From Bacteroidota bacterium (GTDB taxonomy: Bacteria > Bacteroidota > Bacteroidia > Bacteroidales > GCA-2748055), in assembly GCA_024244665.1 (NCBI GenBank), contig JAAEOI010000382.1:1-43446 (forward strand): DNA of 43,446 nucleotides, given 5' to 3'. Every line of letters starts with the position of its first letter. Within the stretch, counting starts at the first letter, position 1. This document shows, one piece after another, positions 7,994 to 16,239 of the stretch. The notes beneath the pieces were generated by a model. The model had not been told where the DNA came from. It searched no databases and was given only the letters and a program-made list of their open reading frames with translations. The position numbers were made by a program, and so were the translations under genes.

Positions 7994-9379
7994 CTACCTC
8001 TGTTTACGCGGGTAGAAATCAGGTGAATAGTTCCTGAGCTTCTCCTTGCGTGCTTTCACCTTTGCATCATTCTCATAGAAGAGGGTCTCGTCGTGCTGGC
8101 TCATATCCAGCCCCACATCTTCGTAAAGGCTTGGAACCCTCATGGGAACAATTTTGTTGGTAATCCAGAAGAGGAGGAGGGAGCCCCCGAATGCAAAAGC
8201 TGCGACAATTACCAGTGCCAGCAAGTGGTAGAGGAATGTTGTGGTTTCACCATAGATCAGTCCTACCTCCTCGGCAAATACTCCTGTGAGGAACATACCG
8301 GCTATCCCGCCGATTCCATGGGCAGGGAATACATCCAGTGTATCATCAACACCACGGCGCGAAAAGAAATAGATCATCAGGTTACTGGCAAGGGCAGCAG
8401 CCCCTCCAATGAATATACTTGCCCCCACAGTGACAAAACCTGCAGCCGGAGTGATGGCCACCAGTCCCACAACGGCACCTATGCAGGCGCCCAGCGCTGA
8501 TGGCTTCCTGCCGCGTACCCCGTCAAAGAATATATATACCAGCAAGGCAGAGGCAGAGGCTGTGTTGGTATTCAGCAGGGCCTTCACTGCCACATCCGAT
8601 GCTCCAAGGGCCGAGCCTGCATTAAATCCGAACCATCCAAACCAGAGAAGTCCTGTTCCCAGAAGCACGAAGGGGATATTGGCCGGGTAGGATGGTTTTG
8701 CATAATCCCGCCGCTTACCGAAAAAGAAGGCTCCGGCCAGTGCAGCCATCCCGGCCGACATGTGTACTACTGTGCCTCCTGCGAAATCGAGTACACCCCA
8801 GTTCCTGAGAAAACCGTTGGGATGCCATGTCCAGTGGGCGAGTGGACAGTAGATGAAGATCATAAAGAGTACCATAAAGATCATAAGGGATGTAAACCTT
8901 ACCCTTCCTGCAAATGATCCGGTAAACAGGGCAGGGGTGATTATGGCAAATTTCAACTGGAACAGGGCAAAAAGTGCCAGTGGAATGCTTGCTGCAAATT
9001 GTGGATCGGGAGCACCCCCGACATCTTTGAACATAAAGTAGCTTGCGGGATTCCCGAAAAGTCCGAAACCCTCAGCTCCCACACTCTCTCCAAATGCCAG
9101 GCTGAATCCGAATACCACCCAGAGAATACTGATCAACCCCATGGCAATAAAGCTTTGCAGAATTGTTGATATCACATTCTTAGGTTTCACCATGCCCCCA
9201 TAGAAAAAGCCGAGTCCGGGAGTCATCAGGAATACCAGAGCAGTAGAGGCGAGCATCCAGGCCGTATCGCCGGCATCGATTCCCGAAGTATCGCCGGTAT
9301 TAAAACTAACGGGGAAAACTATTCCCAGGATTGCAATAATTCCAAAAGCGACGAGTGCGAACAACCATTGTTTTTTCAT
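7994..9379 (-). CDS. amt: Ammonium transporter Amt (first copy)
   Basis: A trimeric inner-membrane ammonium channel of the Amt/Mep/Rh family. From ATG 9379 it has 461 residues, with an N-terminal hydrophobic segment (MKKQWLFALVAFGIIAIL) that probably acts as a signal or extra helix, then about 11 transmembrane helices. The pore twin histidines are visible in GGTVVHMSAG and FPAHGIGGIAG. The cytoplasmic tail (EDVGLDMSQHDETLF then a basic run) is the part that P-II would contact. An in-frame TTG at 9388 is an unlikely start. It stands alone with its own promoter, which shares a palindrome with the second Amt operon, so both are probably induced when ammonium is scarce. Confidence 0.94.
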   Translation of the reverse strand: MKKQWLFALVAFGIIAILGIVFPVSFNTGDTSGIDAGDTAWMLASTALVFLMTPGLGFFYGGMVKPKNVISTILQSFIAMGLISILWVVFGFSLAFGESVGAEGFGLFGNPASYFMFKDVGGAPDPQFAASIPLALFALFQLKFAIITPALFTGSFAGRVRFTSLMIFMVLFMIFIYCPLAHWTWHPNGFLRNWGVLDFAGGTVVHMSAGMAALAGAFFFGKRRDYAKPSYPANIPFVLLGTGLLWFGWFGFNAGSALGASDVAVKALLNTNTASASALLVYIFFDGVRGRKPSALGACIGAVVGLVAITPAAGFVTVGASIFIGGAAALASNLMIYFFSRRGVDDTLDVFPAHGIGGIAGMFLTGVFAEEVGLIYGETTTFLYHLLALVIVAAFAFGGSLLLFWITNKIVPMRVPSLYEDVGLDMSQHDETLFYENDAKVKARKEKLRNYSPDFYPRKQR

Positions 9380-9406
9380 TAGATACAAATTTTGGTGAAA
9401 TCAATA

Positions 9407-9501
9407 CAAATATATAAAAATACAAGGATACCCCATTGCATTAAGGGGTGTTTATTGAATAATTGGTAAAATAATTACATAAGGGGCGTGTACTAACGGG
9501 G
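9407..9501 (-). promoter_or_regulatory. amt1 promoter with CCCC-N10-GGGG palindrome
   Basis: On the minus strand a Bacteroidota -7 box TATATTTG occupies 9407-9414, about 28 bp before the amt1 ATG. Exactly 16 nt upstream is the palindrome CCCC-N10-GGGG at 9431-9448, extended by an A/T pair on each side. It covers the place where a -33 TTTG would sit, and no good -33 element is seen, which suggests an activator site. A further GGGG half-site lies at 9498-9501, 53 bp from the same half of the palindrome. The same layout occurs at the P-II/amt2 operon. Confidence 0.65.
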
Positions 9502-9535
9502 TAGTTAGATTATTATTGTCATAATTTAGTAAGAT

Positions 9536-9618
9536 GCTTTTGTAATTAGTCGTCAATTCTCCAGGCTGTTTTTCGTCCAGAAGCAATGGCTGAGATCACC
9601 AGGCTCGCCCCGCCTGTA
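9536..9618 (-). repeat. Degraded second copy of the gltD 3' end
   Basis: These 83 bp align without gaps, at a fixed offset of 699 bp, to the last part of gltD (10235-10317), with 14 differences counted by eye, about 83 percent identity. Translated leftward it reads GASLVISAIASGRKTAWRIDD and then a stop where gltD has tyrosine, followed by LQK; the real gene reads GASLVVTAIASGRNAARRIDD. So it is a pseudogene fragment of a glutamate synthase small subunit in the same orientation. Similarity fades on both sides. Confidence 0.8.
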
Positions 9619-9646
9619 TTCGTCATTGGGAAACCTTGACCAGTTT

Positions 9647-9805
9647 TCACATGATTTTGTCCACCAACCTTCTTACAGATTCCATCATGTAAGCCGCTTC
9701 AGATTTCAGGATCCCGGTGATGCAGGTACTTTTCAATGTTTGTTGTGCCTGTCCGGATAGTTGTAGGATGTCAGGCTCAGGGCCAGGATGCATATCGACC
9801 TTCAT
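9647..9805 (-). CDS. Hypothetical small ORF (52 aa)
   Basis: An ATG-started frame of 52 residues, beginning MKVDMHPGPEPDILQL and ending MESVRRLVDKIM, lies between the gltD fragment and the AbiEi-like remnant. It looks helical and partly amphipathic. No family is recognised. In a region otherwise made of gene debris it may be another remnant rather than a working gene. Confidence 0.25.
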   Translation of the reverse strand: MKVDMHPGPEPDILQLSGQAQQTLKSTCITGILKSEAAYMMESVRRLVDKIM

Positions 9806-9872
9806 GGCTGATGTCGACACTAAGGACGAAAAATCAAAACAGACATTTACTATCTACTTACTAACTATATAA

Positions 9873-10214
9873 GTGTTGTTTCGGATATTAAATATTTATA
9901 TTCAGATATTTAATATCCGCATATTAACCCTACAGGCTAATAACCCGATAAATTTTATCCATATTCAAGAAGTGACAAGCAGTTTTCATGCAGAAAATGC
10001 TTGGTTTTACATTTCAGGATGTGCGAAGGAATTTCCGGAGAAGAACCGTGTTCATCTGGCCAGGATACTTGCAGACATGGTCGGTTAAGGGATGCTATGT
10101 AAAATAACCCGTGGCAATTACCATATCATTCCTTTTAATGCGGATCCTGATACCTATGTTCCTGATAGGCATCAGATGGCTAAATACATCAAAATCAAAG
10201 GGCTATACCGTTGA
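9873..10214 (+). pseudogene. AbiEi-like antitoxin/transcriptional regulator, broken N-terminal part
   Basis: One frame carries SSFHAENAWFYISGCAKEF, then RVHLARILADMVG, an in-frame TAA (10086-10088), and continues GMLCKITRGNYHIIPF and DPDTYVPDRHQMAKYI before stopping at 10212-10214. Across the stop this reads as the winged-helix N-terminus of AbiEi-type antitoxins of type IV toxin-antitoxin systems (helix, then GxLxxIxRGxYxIxP, then YxPDxxxxAKY). The remaining two thirds and any AbiEii toxin are absent. The frame formally opens at GTG 9873, but the family-like part begins near 9960. It abuts the gltD 3' end tail to tail. The family assignment is from memory of Bacteroidota homologues. Confidence 0.55.
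9882..9919. repeat. Perfect 14-bp inverted repeat, possible operator
   Basis: Left arm CGGATATTAAATAT (9882-9895) and right arm ATATTTAATATCCG (9906-9919) are exact reverse complements separated by 10 nt. The repeat stands just upstream of the coding part of the AbiEi-like remnant. AbiEi antitoxins are known to repress their own promoter by binding inverted repeats, so this may be the surviving operator. It is AT-rich and lacks a T-run, so a terminator is less likely. Confidence 0.6.
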
Positions 10215-11651
10215 TTATCTTTTATTTGAATTAGGCTTTTGTAAGTAATCGTCAATTCTCCTGGCTGCATTCCGTCCCGAAGCAATGGCTGTGACGACAA
10301 GGCTCGCCCCGCTTACAGCATCTCCTGTTGCAAATACTTTATCGGAATTTGTTCCCATTTCCTGATCCACCTTTATGTTTTTTCGTGGGTCCAGTTCTAT
10401 CTTAAGCTCTTCAAGCAGTCCCTCGTATACGGGGTGAATGAAGCCCATGGCAAGAAGGATCAGGTCTGCTTCAATCTGCCGCTCGGTACCGGGAACAGCA
10501 AGCATGGTAAACTGTCCATTACTGTTTTCCCACTTTACCTCGGCGACTTCAGCGTGGGTTACCCTTCGTTGCATACCGATAAACCGGACTGTCCCAAGGC
10601 TCCACATTCTCTCACATCCCTCCTCATGAGAGGTTGAGGTTTTCAGGATTTTTGCCCAGTAGGGCCATGGATTATTAGCAGCCCGGTCGGTTGGTGGTTT
10701 TGGCATGATTTCAATCTGGGTGACGCTTGCAGCACCCTGGCGGATGGCTGTTCCAACGCAGTCCGATCCGGTATCTCCTCCGCCAATTACCAGTACTTTT
10801 CTTTCTTTGGCGGAAATCCTGTTGTCGTATGCCACATATACCCCGTCGTTTACCCGGTTTTGTTGGGTCAGAAACTCCATGGCATAATGGATCCCGTCCA
10901 GTTCTCTGCCTTCAACAGGAAGATCCCTGGCTTGCATTGCCCCTATGGCTAAACAAACCGCATCGTGTGATTCTGTGATCTTCCTGGCAGTGATATCCCG
11001 TCCCACCTCAACACCTGTGCGGATTTCCAGGCCTTCAGCCTTCATGATCTCCAGCCTCCTGTCGATGGTGAGTTTGTTGAGCTTGAAATCGGGGATGCCA
11101 TACCTGAGCAGTCCGCCGATCTTTTCATCCTTCTCAAATAGCGTAACCGTGTGCCCTGCCTTATTAAGTTGATCGGCTGCTGCCATCCCAGCAGGTCCGC
11201 TTCCGATTATGGCAACTTTTTTCCCGGTTCTTATTGTTGGAGGTTCTGCTTTTATGTATCCCTCGGTAAAGGCGCGTTCAACAATGGCCACCTCATTCTC
11301 ACGGATGGTTACCGGCTCCTTCTCAATATTCAGGACACAGGAGTGTTCACATAGAGCAGGGCAGATTCTGCCGGTAAATTCAGGGAAGTTGTTCGTGGAG
11401 TGGAGGCGTTCACTGGCACCCTTCCAGTCACCGTGATAGAGCAGGTCGTTCCATTCGGGGATCAGGTTATCCACCGGGCATCCCCAGTGACAAAAAGGAA
11501 TGCCGCAGTCCATGCACCGGGATGCCTGCAGCATGCGGTCCTCTGAATTGAGCACCTGTTCAACCTCGCTGTAATCGCGCGTGCGCTCATGAACCTGACG
11601 GTTTCCCGCCAGTTTTACACCTATTTTCATGAATCCTTTAGGATCTCCCAT
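10215..11651 (-). CDS. gltD: Glutamate synthase (NADPH) small subunit GltD
   Basis: Passes electrons from NAD(P)H through FAD and Fe-S centres to the large GOGAT subunit, which makes glutamate from 2-oxoglutarate and glutamine. The 478 residues carry N-terminal Fe-S cysteines C46, C49, C54, C58 and C97, C101, C105, an FAD site VAIIGSGPAGMAAAD (about 146-160) and a nucleotide site VIGGGDTGSD near 290. It follows gltB with an 11-bp gap, so the two are one operon. The ending YLQKPNSNKR differs from the degraded copy 0.7 kb away. The gene itself looks intact. Confidence 0.95.
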   Translation of the reverse strand: MGDPKGFMKIGVKLAGNRQVHERTRDYSEVEQVLNSEDRMLQASRCMDCGIPFCHWGCPVDNLIPEWNDLLYHGDWKGASERLHSTNNFPEFTGRICPALCEHSCVLNIEKEPVTIRENEVAIVERAFTEGYIKAEPPTIRTGKKVAIIGSGPAGMAAADQLNKAGHTVTLFEKDEKIGGLLRYGIPDFKLNKLTIDRRLEIMKAEGLEIRTGVEVGRDITARKITESHDAVCLAIGAMQARDLPVEGRELDGIHYAMEFLTQQNRVNDGVYVAYDNRISAKERKVLVIGGGDTGSDCVGTAIRQGAASVTQIEIMPKPPTDRAANNPWPYWAKILKTSTSHEEGCERMWSLGTVRFIGMQRRVTHAEVAEVKWENSNGQFTMLAVPGTERQIEADLILLAMGFIHPVYEGLLEELKIELDPRKNIKVDQEMGTNSDKVFATGDAVSGASLVVTAIASGRNAARRIDDYLQKPNSNKR

Positions 11652-11662
11652 AGTTCAATCTT

Positions 11663-14600
11663 TTATGCGTCCTCAATCATTTCAACATCAGTCTCCACAT
11701 CGGCCAGTTTTTTCCTGATCTCCTCCAGTTGAAGTTCCTTCAGGACCTTCTTATACTCGTATGGGATGATCTTTATAAAGCGTTCCGAATATTTATCCAT
11801 ATTCGTGAGGATTTTTTCAGCAATTTTGCTGCCGGTAAGCTCGAAGTGCTTTGCGATCAGGTCTGACAACTCTTTTTTGTCGTTCAGGTCCTCCACCAGC
11901 GAAAGTTCCACCATCCCCATGTTGCAGAAGTAGTCGAAATCGCCATCTTCATCAAATACATAGGCGACTCCCCCGCTCATTCCGGCGGCAAAATTCCGAC
12001 CGGTTTTCCCGAGTACCACTACCCGGCCCCCGGTCATATATTCACAGCAATGGTCTCCCACGCCTTCAATTACCGCAGTGGCACCGCTGTTCCGGACCGC
12101 AAAGCGCTCCCCCGCAACCCCCGATATGAATATCTCTCCCGAGGTTGCACCGTATAGAACAGTATTGCCAATGATAATATTCTGGTCAGATTCAAAAGTG
12201 GACCCTTCAGGCGGTATGACTATGATTCGTCCACCGGCAAGACCCTTACCCAGGTAGTCATTGGAATCACCTTCCAGGTAAAACTCCACTCCAGGTACCA
12301 GGAAAGCCCCGAAACTTTGTCCCGCCGAACCTGCAAACCTTGCATTGATGGTACCCTCGGGCAGGCCCTCATTTCCGAATTTTGTTGCAATTGCACCCGA
12401 CAACATTGCACCGGTGGTCCGGTCGGTATTTTTGATCGGCAGGTGAATGGTCACCTGTTCTTTCTCTTCGATGGCTTTTTTTGATTTTTCAATCAGATCA
12501 AGGTCCAGGACTGCATCAATCTTATGAACCTGCAGCTCTGTCCTGTGAATCGAATTTCTTTTTGCTGCGTCCAGGAAGGCAGTCAGATCGCTTAGATCCA
12601 GGTTTTTGGTTTTCCAGTGGGTGACCGATTCATTCCTTTCCAGCAGATCGGCCCGGCCAACAATCTCATCAAAGGTACGGAAGCCCAGCTCGGCAAGGTA
12701 CTCCCTTACCTCCTGCGCGATAAAGCGGAAATAGTTCTCCACAAAATCGGCTTTTCCCTTGAATTTCTTTCTTAACTCCTCATTTTGGGTGGCTACTCCG
12801 ACCGGACAGGTATTGAGATGGCATTTCCGCATCATAACACACCCCAGGACCACAAGTGTACTGGTGGCAAATCCAAACTCCTCAGCCCCCAGCAGTGCTG
12901 CCATTATCACATCCCGTCCAGTTTTCATCTGACCGTCTGCCTGTAGTATAACCTTTCTCCTCAGGTTATTCATAACCAGGGTCTGCTGTGTCTCTGCAAG
13001 TCCGATTTCAAGTGGCAGTCCGGCATGTTTAATGGAGGAGGTGGGGCTTGCACCTGTTCCTCCCTCAGCCCCGCTGATGGTAATCAGGTCAGCTGAAGCT
13101 TTAGCAACGCCGGCAGCAATTGTCCCTACGCCTGTTTCCGATACCAGTTTAACTGAGATCTTTGCTTTCGGATTGACATTCTTTAAATCGAAGATCAGCT
13201 GGGCAAGGTCCTCAATGGAATAGATATCATGGTGGGGCGGGGGAGAGATCAGTGTAATTCCCGGAATGGAGTACCGAGTCTTCGCAATAATCTTATCCAC
13301 CTTATGACCGGGAAGCTGCCCTCCTTCACCAGGCTTGGCCCCCTGGGCCACTTTGATCTGTATCTCGTCGGCGTTGACCAGATACTGGGTGGTGACCCCG
13401 AACCGGCCGCTGGCTACCTGCTTGATTGCGCTTCGCTTAGAATCCCCGTTCTCCATGGGTTCGAATCTTACGGGATCTTCGCCACCTTCACCGGTATTGC
13501 TTCTTCCCCCTATCCTGTTCATGGCAATGGCAAGTGCCTCGTGGGCCTCCCTGCTGATGGAACCGTACGACATGGCTCCCGTCACGAAGCGCTTCAGGAT
13601 TCCCTCTGCCGATTCAACTTCATCAATTGGAATGGGATTCTTTCTATAAGTCAGCATGCCCCTCAGGAAAGAGGGTTTGGTGGTTTCACAATCAACCACA
13701 TTAGCATACTCCTTATATTTATTGTAATCATTATTTCGTGTACTCCATTGCAGGAGTCCAATCGTCTCCGGGTTCCAGGCGTGCTGCTCTCCATGCTTCC
13801 TGTAGGAGTAGACCCCTTCAGTGAGCATCAGTGAGTGTATATCTTCGGTATAGGCCTTTCTGTGTGGGATTAATACCTCCTGTGAGATCTCTTCCAGGCC
13901 GATCCCTCCGATGCGGGAGACCGTACCTTCAAAGTATTTATTGGTCACATCTGAATGGATCCCGATGGCCTCGAAGATCTGGGCAGCCCGGTAACTCCGA
14001 AGGGTGCTGATACCCATTTTCGACAGGATCTTCAACAGTCCCTTGTTTATAGCCTGGATGTAGTTTTCCTGGGCCTTGTCAAAGTCCTGCTGGATCGCCT
14101 TTGTTTTGACCAGTTGTTCGATAATGGCGAAGCTCATGTAGGGATTGATGATGCTGGCTCCATATCCGAAGAGGAGGGCAAAATGCATCACTTCCCTGGG
14201 CTCGGCTGATTCAACCACGATATCGATCTGCATCCTTTTTCTGCAGTTGATCAGGTGGTGGTGCACTGCCGATACCGCAAGCAGGGAGGGTATGGGTGCT
14301 TTGTCTTCTGAGATATCCCTGTCGGTCAGGATGATGTAGTTGTTGTTGTTATCTACTGCCTCTTCAGCCTGCCTGCAGATATCCTCCAGTCCCTTTTCCA
14401 GTCCGCCGGCACCCCTGGCAGCATCAAAATGCATGTGGATTACCTTATTGGAAAATCCTTTGTAGCGAAGGTTCTTCACCACCTGGAAATAGGTGTTGTT
14501 GATCACGGGGCTTGTGAATTTCACCATCTTTACATGGTCAGGGGTGTGCTTCAGTATATCGGTCTGTAGTGAGCCCAGGTAGCCCGTAAGTGTCATCACC

Positions 14601-14968
14601 ATCTCCTCTCTGATGGGATCGATGGCCGGGTTGGTCACCTGAGCAAAAAGTTGTTTGAAATAGGAGAAAAGCCGGTATGGTTTTTCACTCAAGACAGTGG
14701 TGGGAACGTCATTTCCCATAGAGCTGATGGGCTCCTTGGCCGATTCAGCCATGGGCTTGATGATGCTCTCAATATCCTCACGGCTGTAGTTAAAAGAGGT
14801 GAGGTATTCGTTTAAATGGTCACCCAGTCCGGGGGGAACCACATTCCCGGCCTCGATCTGCTCCAGGTTCACCATGTTTTTGTTGATCCAGCTTATGTAG
14901 GGCTGTTTGGAGGCCAATTCAGATTTCAGCTCCTCATCTCTGTATAAGCGCCCTTTTTTCACATCCAC
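11663..14968 (-). CDS. gltB: GltB C-terminal part: central, FMN synthase and GXGXG domains
   Basis: The downstream piece of the split glutamate synthase, 1101 residues if it starts at GTG 14968. It holds the FMN-binding TIM barrel with STGEGGEDPVRF and GAEGGTGASP, the [3Fe-4S] ligands in CVMMRKCHLNTCPVGVATQ (CX5CX4C), and the C-terminal right-handed beta-helix. It has the catalytic machinery for 2-oxoglutarate amination but no glutaminase domain. GTG 14968 overlaps the upstream stop by 10 bp, so re-initiation is conceivable. Archaeal and some bacterial GOGATs do work as separate domains, so a functional split protein is possible. Confidence 0.85.
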   Translation of the reverse strand: MDVKKGRLYRDEELKSELASKQPYISWINKNMVNLEQIEAGNVVPPGLGDHLNEYLTSFNYSREDIESIIKPMAESAKEPISSMGNDVPTTVLSEKPYRLFSYFKQLFAQVTNPAIDPIREEMVMTLTGYLGSLQTDILKHTPDHVKMVKFTSPVINNTYFQVVKNLRYKGFSNKVIHMHFDAARGAGGLEKGLEDICRQAEEAVDNNNNYIILTDRDISEDKAPIPSLLAVSAVHHHLINCRKRMQIDIVVESAEPREVMHFALLFGYGASIINPYMSFAIIEQLVKTKAIQQDFDKAQENYIQAINKGLLKILSKMGISTLRSYRAAQIFEAIGIHSDVTNKYFEGTVSRIGGIGLEEISQEVLIPHRKAYTEDIHSLMLTEGVYSYRKHGEQHAWNPETIGLLQWSTRNNDYNKYKEYANVVDCETTKPSFLRGMLTYRKNPIPIDEVESAEGILKRFVTGAMSYGSISREAHEALAIAMNRIGGRSNTGEGGEDPVRFEPMENGDSKRSAIKQVASGRFGVTTQYLVNADEIQIKVAQGAKPGEGGQLPGHKVDKIIAKTRYSIPGITLISPPPHHDIYSIEDLAQLIFDLKNVNPKAKISVKLVSETGVGTIAAGVAKASADLITISGAEGGTGASPTSSIKHAGLPLEIGLAETQQTLVMNNLRRKVILQADGQMKTGRDVIMAALLGAEEFGFATSTLVVLGCVMMRKCHLNTCPVGVATQNEELRKKFKGKADFVENYFRFIAQEVREYLAELGFRTFDEIVGRADLLERNESVTHWKTKNLDLSDLTAFLDAAKRNSIHRTELQVHKIDAVLDLDLIEKSKKAIEEKEQVTIHLPIKNTDRTTGAMLSGAIATKFGNEGLPEGTINARFAGSAGQSFGAFLVPGVEFYLEGDSNDYLGKGLAGGRIIVIPPEGSTFESDQNIIIGNTVLYGATSGEIFISGVAGERFAVRNSGATAVIEGVGDHCCEYMTGGRVVVLGKTGRNFAAGMSGGVAYVFDEDGDFDYFCNMGMVELSLVEDLNDKKELSDLIAKHFELTGSKIAEKILTNMDKYSERFIKIIPYEYKKVLKELQLEEIRKKLADVETDVEMIEDA

Positions 14969-16191
14969 AGGATGATCTTACCCGGTTTGAGTCTCCCCTT
15001 TTCGCGGATTTCAGCAGGAGGGAAGGTCTGAACACCAACTTCAGAACCCATCACCATCAGGTCATCTTTGGTGATTACGTACCTGGAGGGTCTCAGTCCG
15101 TTCCTGTCAAGCATCCCCCCTATGTACCTGCCGTCACTGAAGATCAGTGAGGCGGGGCCGTCCCATGGTTCCATAAAGGTCGAGTGGTACTGGTAAAAGG
15201 CTTTCAGCTCGGGGGATATCGGGTTTTTCTCATTCCATGATTCAGGAATCAGAATGGACATGGCGTAGGGGAGTGATTTTCCGCTCATGATCAGGAACTC
15301 CAGCACATTGTCCAGCGAGGCTGAATCGCTCATGTCTGGCTGAATAACCGGGTAGATCTTCTCCAGGTCGCCCAGTGCCTCTGATTTCAGGATCGATTCA
15401 CGCGCCTGCATCCAGAAGCGGTTTCCCTTGACCGTATTGATCTCCCCATTGTGGGCCAGCATCCGGAAGGGTTGTGCCAGATCCCAGCTAGGAAAAGTGT
15501 TTGTGCTGAAACGGGAATGGACCAGGGCAATAGCACTCTCCATTCTTTTATCCTTGAGGTCGAGGAAGTACTCTCCCAGTTGCTCTGATGTGAGCATTCC
15601 TTTGTAGATCAGTATCTTTGTGGACAGGCTTGGGATGTAAAAAAGACTTCTTTGTTCCATGGAAGAGGAGGCGATAAACTTCTCCGCACGCTTCCGGATG
15701 ATGTAGAGCTTTCTTTCCAGTTCAAGCTGTGGCATATCTGCGCCCACAAGAATCTGCCGGATGCCTGGCTCCACCTCCCGTGCAATCTCACCGATGGTGC
15801 TGTTGTCCCTGGGGACATCTCTGAACCCGATGAGGCGTACTCCCTCATCGTTAACGATCTGCACGAGGATCTCTTCGCATTTTTTTGCCTCTGCCTTATC
15901 CCTTGGTAGGAAGACCAGTCCTGTTCCAAACTCACCCTCATGGGGGATCTCGAAGCCCTGCATCAGGTAAAAATCCCTGGGGATCTGGATCATCACACCG
16001 GCACCATCACCGGATTTGCTGTCGGCTCCCTCCGCACCGCGGTGGGTCATGTTGATCAAGGTCTCCAGTCCGCGACTGATGATGTCATGTGATTTTTTAC
16101 CCTTCAGGTGGGCGACAAATCCAATTCCGCAGTTGTCATGTTCAAATTCGCTCCTGTACAGCCCGGCTTTATCAGGTCTCTCTGTTATCAT
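14959..16191 (-). CDS. gltB: GltB N-terminal part: class II glutamine amidotransferase domain
   Basis: The upstream piece, 410 residues from ATG 16191, is the Ntn-type glutaminase domain that releases ammonia from glutamine. The nucleophile is the cysteine of EHDNCGIGF at about residue 21, normally exposed by removal of a short propeptide. The HNGEINT and RNGLRPSRY motifs of the class II glutaminase site are visible. It ends GRLKPGKIILWM, just where the amidotransferase domain normally passes into the central domain. It is preceded by the attenuator-like leader. Confidence 0.85.
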   Translation of the reverse strand: MITERPDKAGLYRSEFEHDNCGIGFVAHLKGKKSHDIISRGLETLINMTHRGAEGADSKSGDGAGVMIQIPRDFYLMQGFEIPHEGEFGTGLVFLPRDKAEAKKCEEILVQIVNDEGVRLIGFRDVPRDNSTIGEIAREVEPGIRQILVGADMPQLELERKLYIIRKRAEKFIASSSMEQRSLFYIPSLSTKILIYKGMLTSEQLGEYFLDLKDKRMESAIALVHSRFSTNTFPSWDLAQPFRMLAHNGEINTVKGNRFWMQARESILKSEALGDLEKIYPVIQPDMSDSASLDNVLEFLIMSGKSLPYAMSILIPESWNEKNPISPELKAFYQYHSTFMEPWDGPASLIFSDGRYIGGMLDRNGLRPSRYVITKDDLMVMGSEVGVQTFPPAEIREKGRLKPGKIILWM

Positions 16192-16207
16192 ACCCTTTAT
16201 TTGCAAA

Positions 16208-16239
16208 AAGGCCGTTCCCTTTATGTTGAGAACGGCCTT
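16208..16239 (-). terminator. Intrinsic terminator in the gltB leader
   Basis: On the minus strand AAGGCCGTTC (16239-16230) and GAACGGCCTT (16217-16208) form a perfect 10-bp stem with a 12-nt loop, and the 3' arm runs into TTT for five T in a row. It stands only 17 bp before the gltB ATG and downstream of a good promoter, so transcripts must read through it to express gltB. A rival pairing (see the antiterminator) overlaps its 5' arm. Confidence 0.75.

Larger units (their letters stand above)
11663..16191 (-). pseudogene. gltB: Glutamate synthase large subunit GltB, interrupted by a one-base frameshift
   Basis: Read as one gene this is a full-length GOGAT large subunit of about 1510 codons: amidotransferase domain, central domain, FMN/3Fe-4S synthase domain, GXGXG domain. 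Near 14968 the frame breaks. Upstream reads GRLKPGKIIL then W, M and stop; downstream resumes at once as VDVKKGRLYRDEE one frame over. One extra G in the coding strand (CTGTGG to CTGGTGG) would restore the expected KIILVDVKKGRL. Every other domain is intact, so the lesion is either very recent, an assembly or sequencing error, or a real split at a domain boundary. It starts at ATG 16191 rather than TTG 16206. Confidence 0.85.

Noticed and set aside
9431..9448. Sigma-54 promoter (GG-N10-GC) as explanation for the CCCC-N10-GGGG motif.
   Set aside because: The -12 GC element is absent, the motif is symmetric, and a good TAnnTTTG box lies at a fixed distance downstream.
14950..14968. A AAA AAG-like slippery run near the gltB break, suggesting programmed -1 frameshifting.
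   Set aside because: In the upstream frame the stop codon (ATG TGA) comes before the A run, so a ribosome would terminate before reaching the slippery site.
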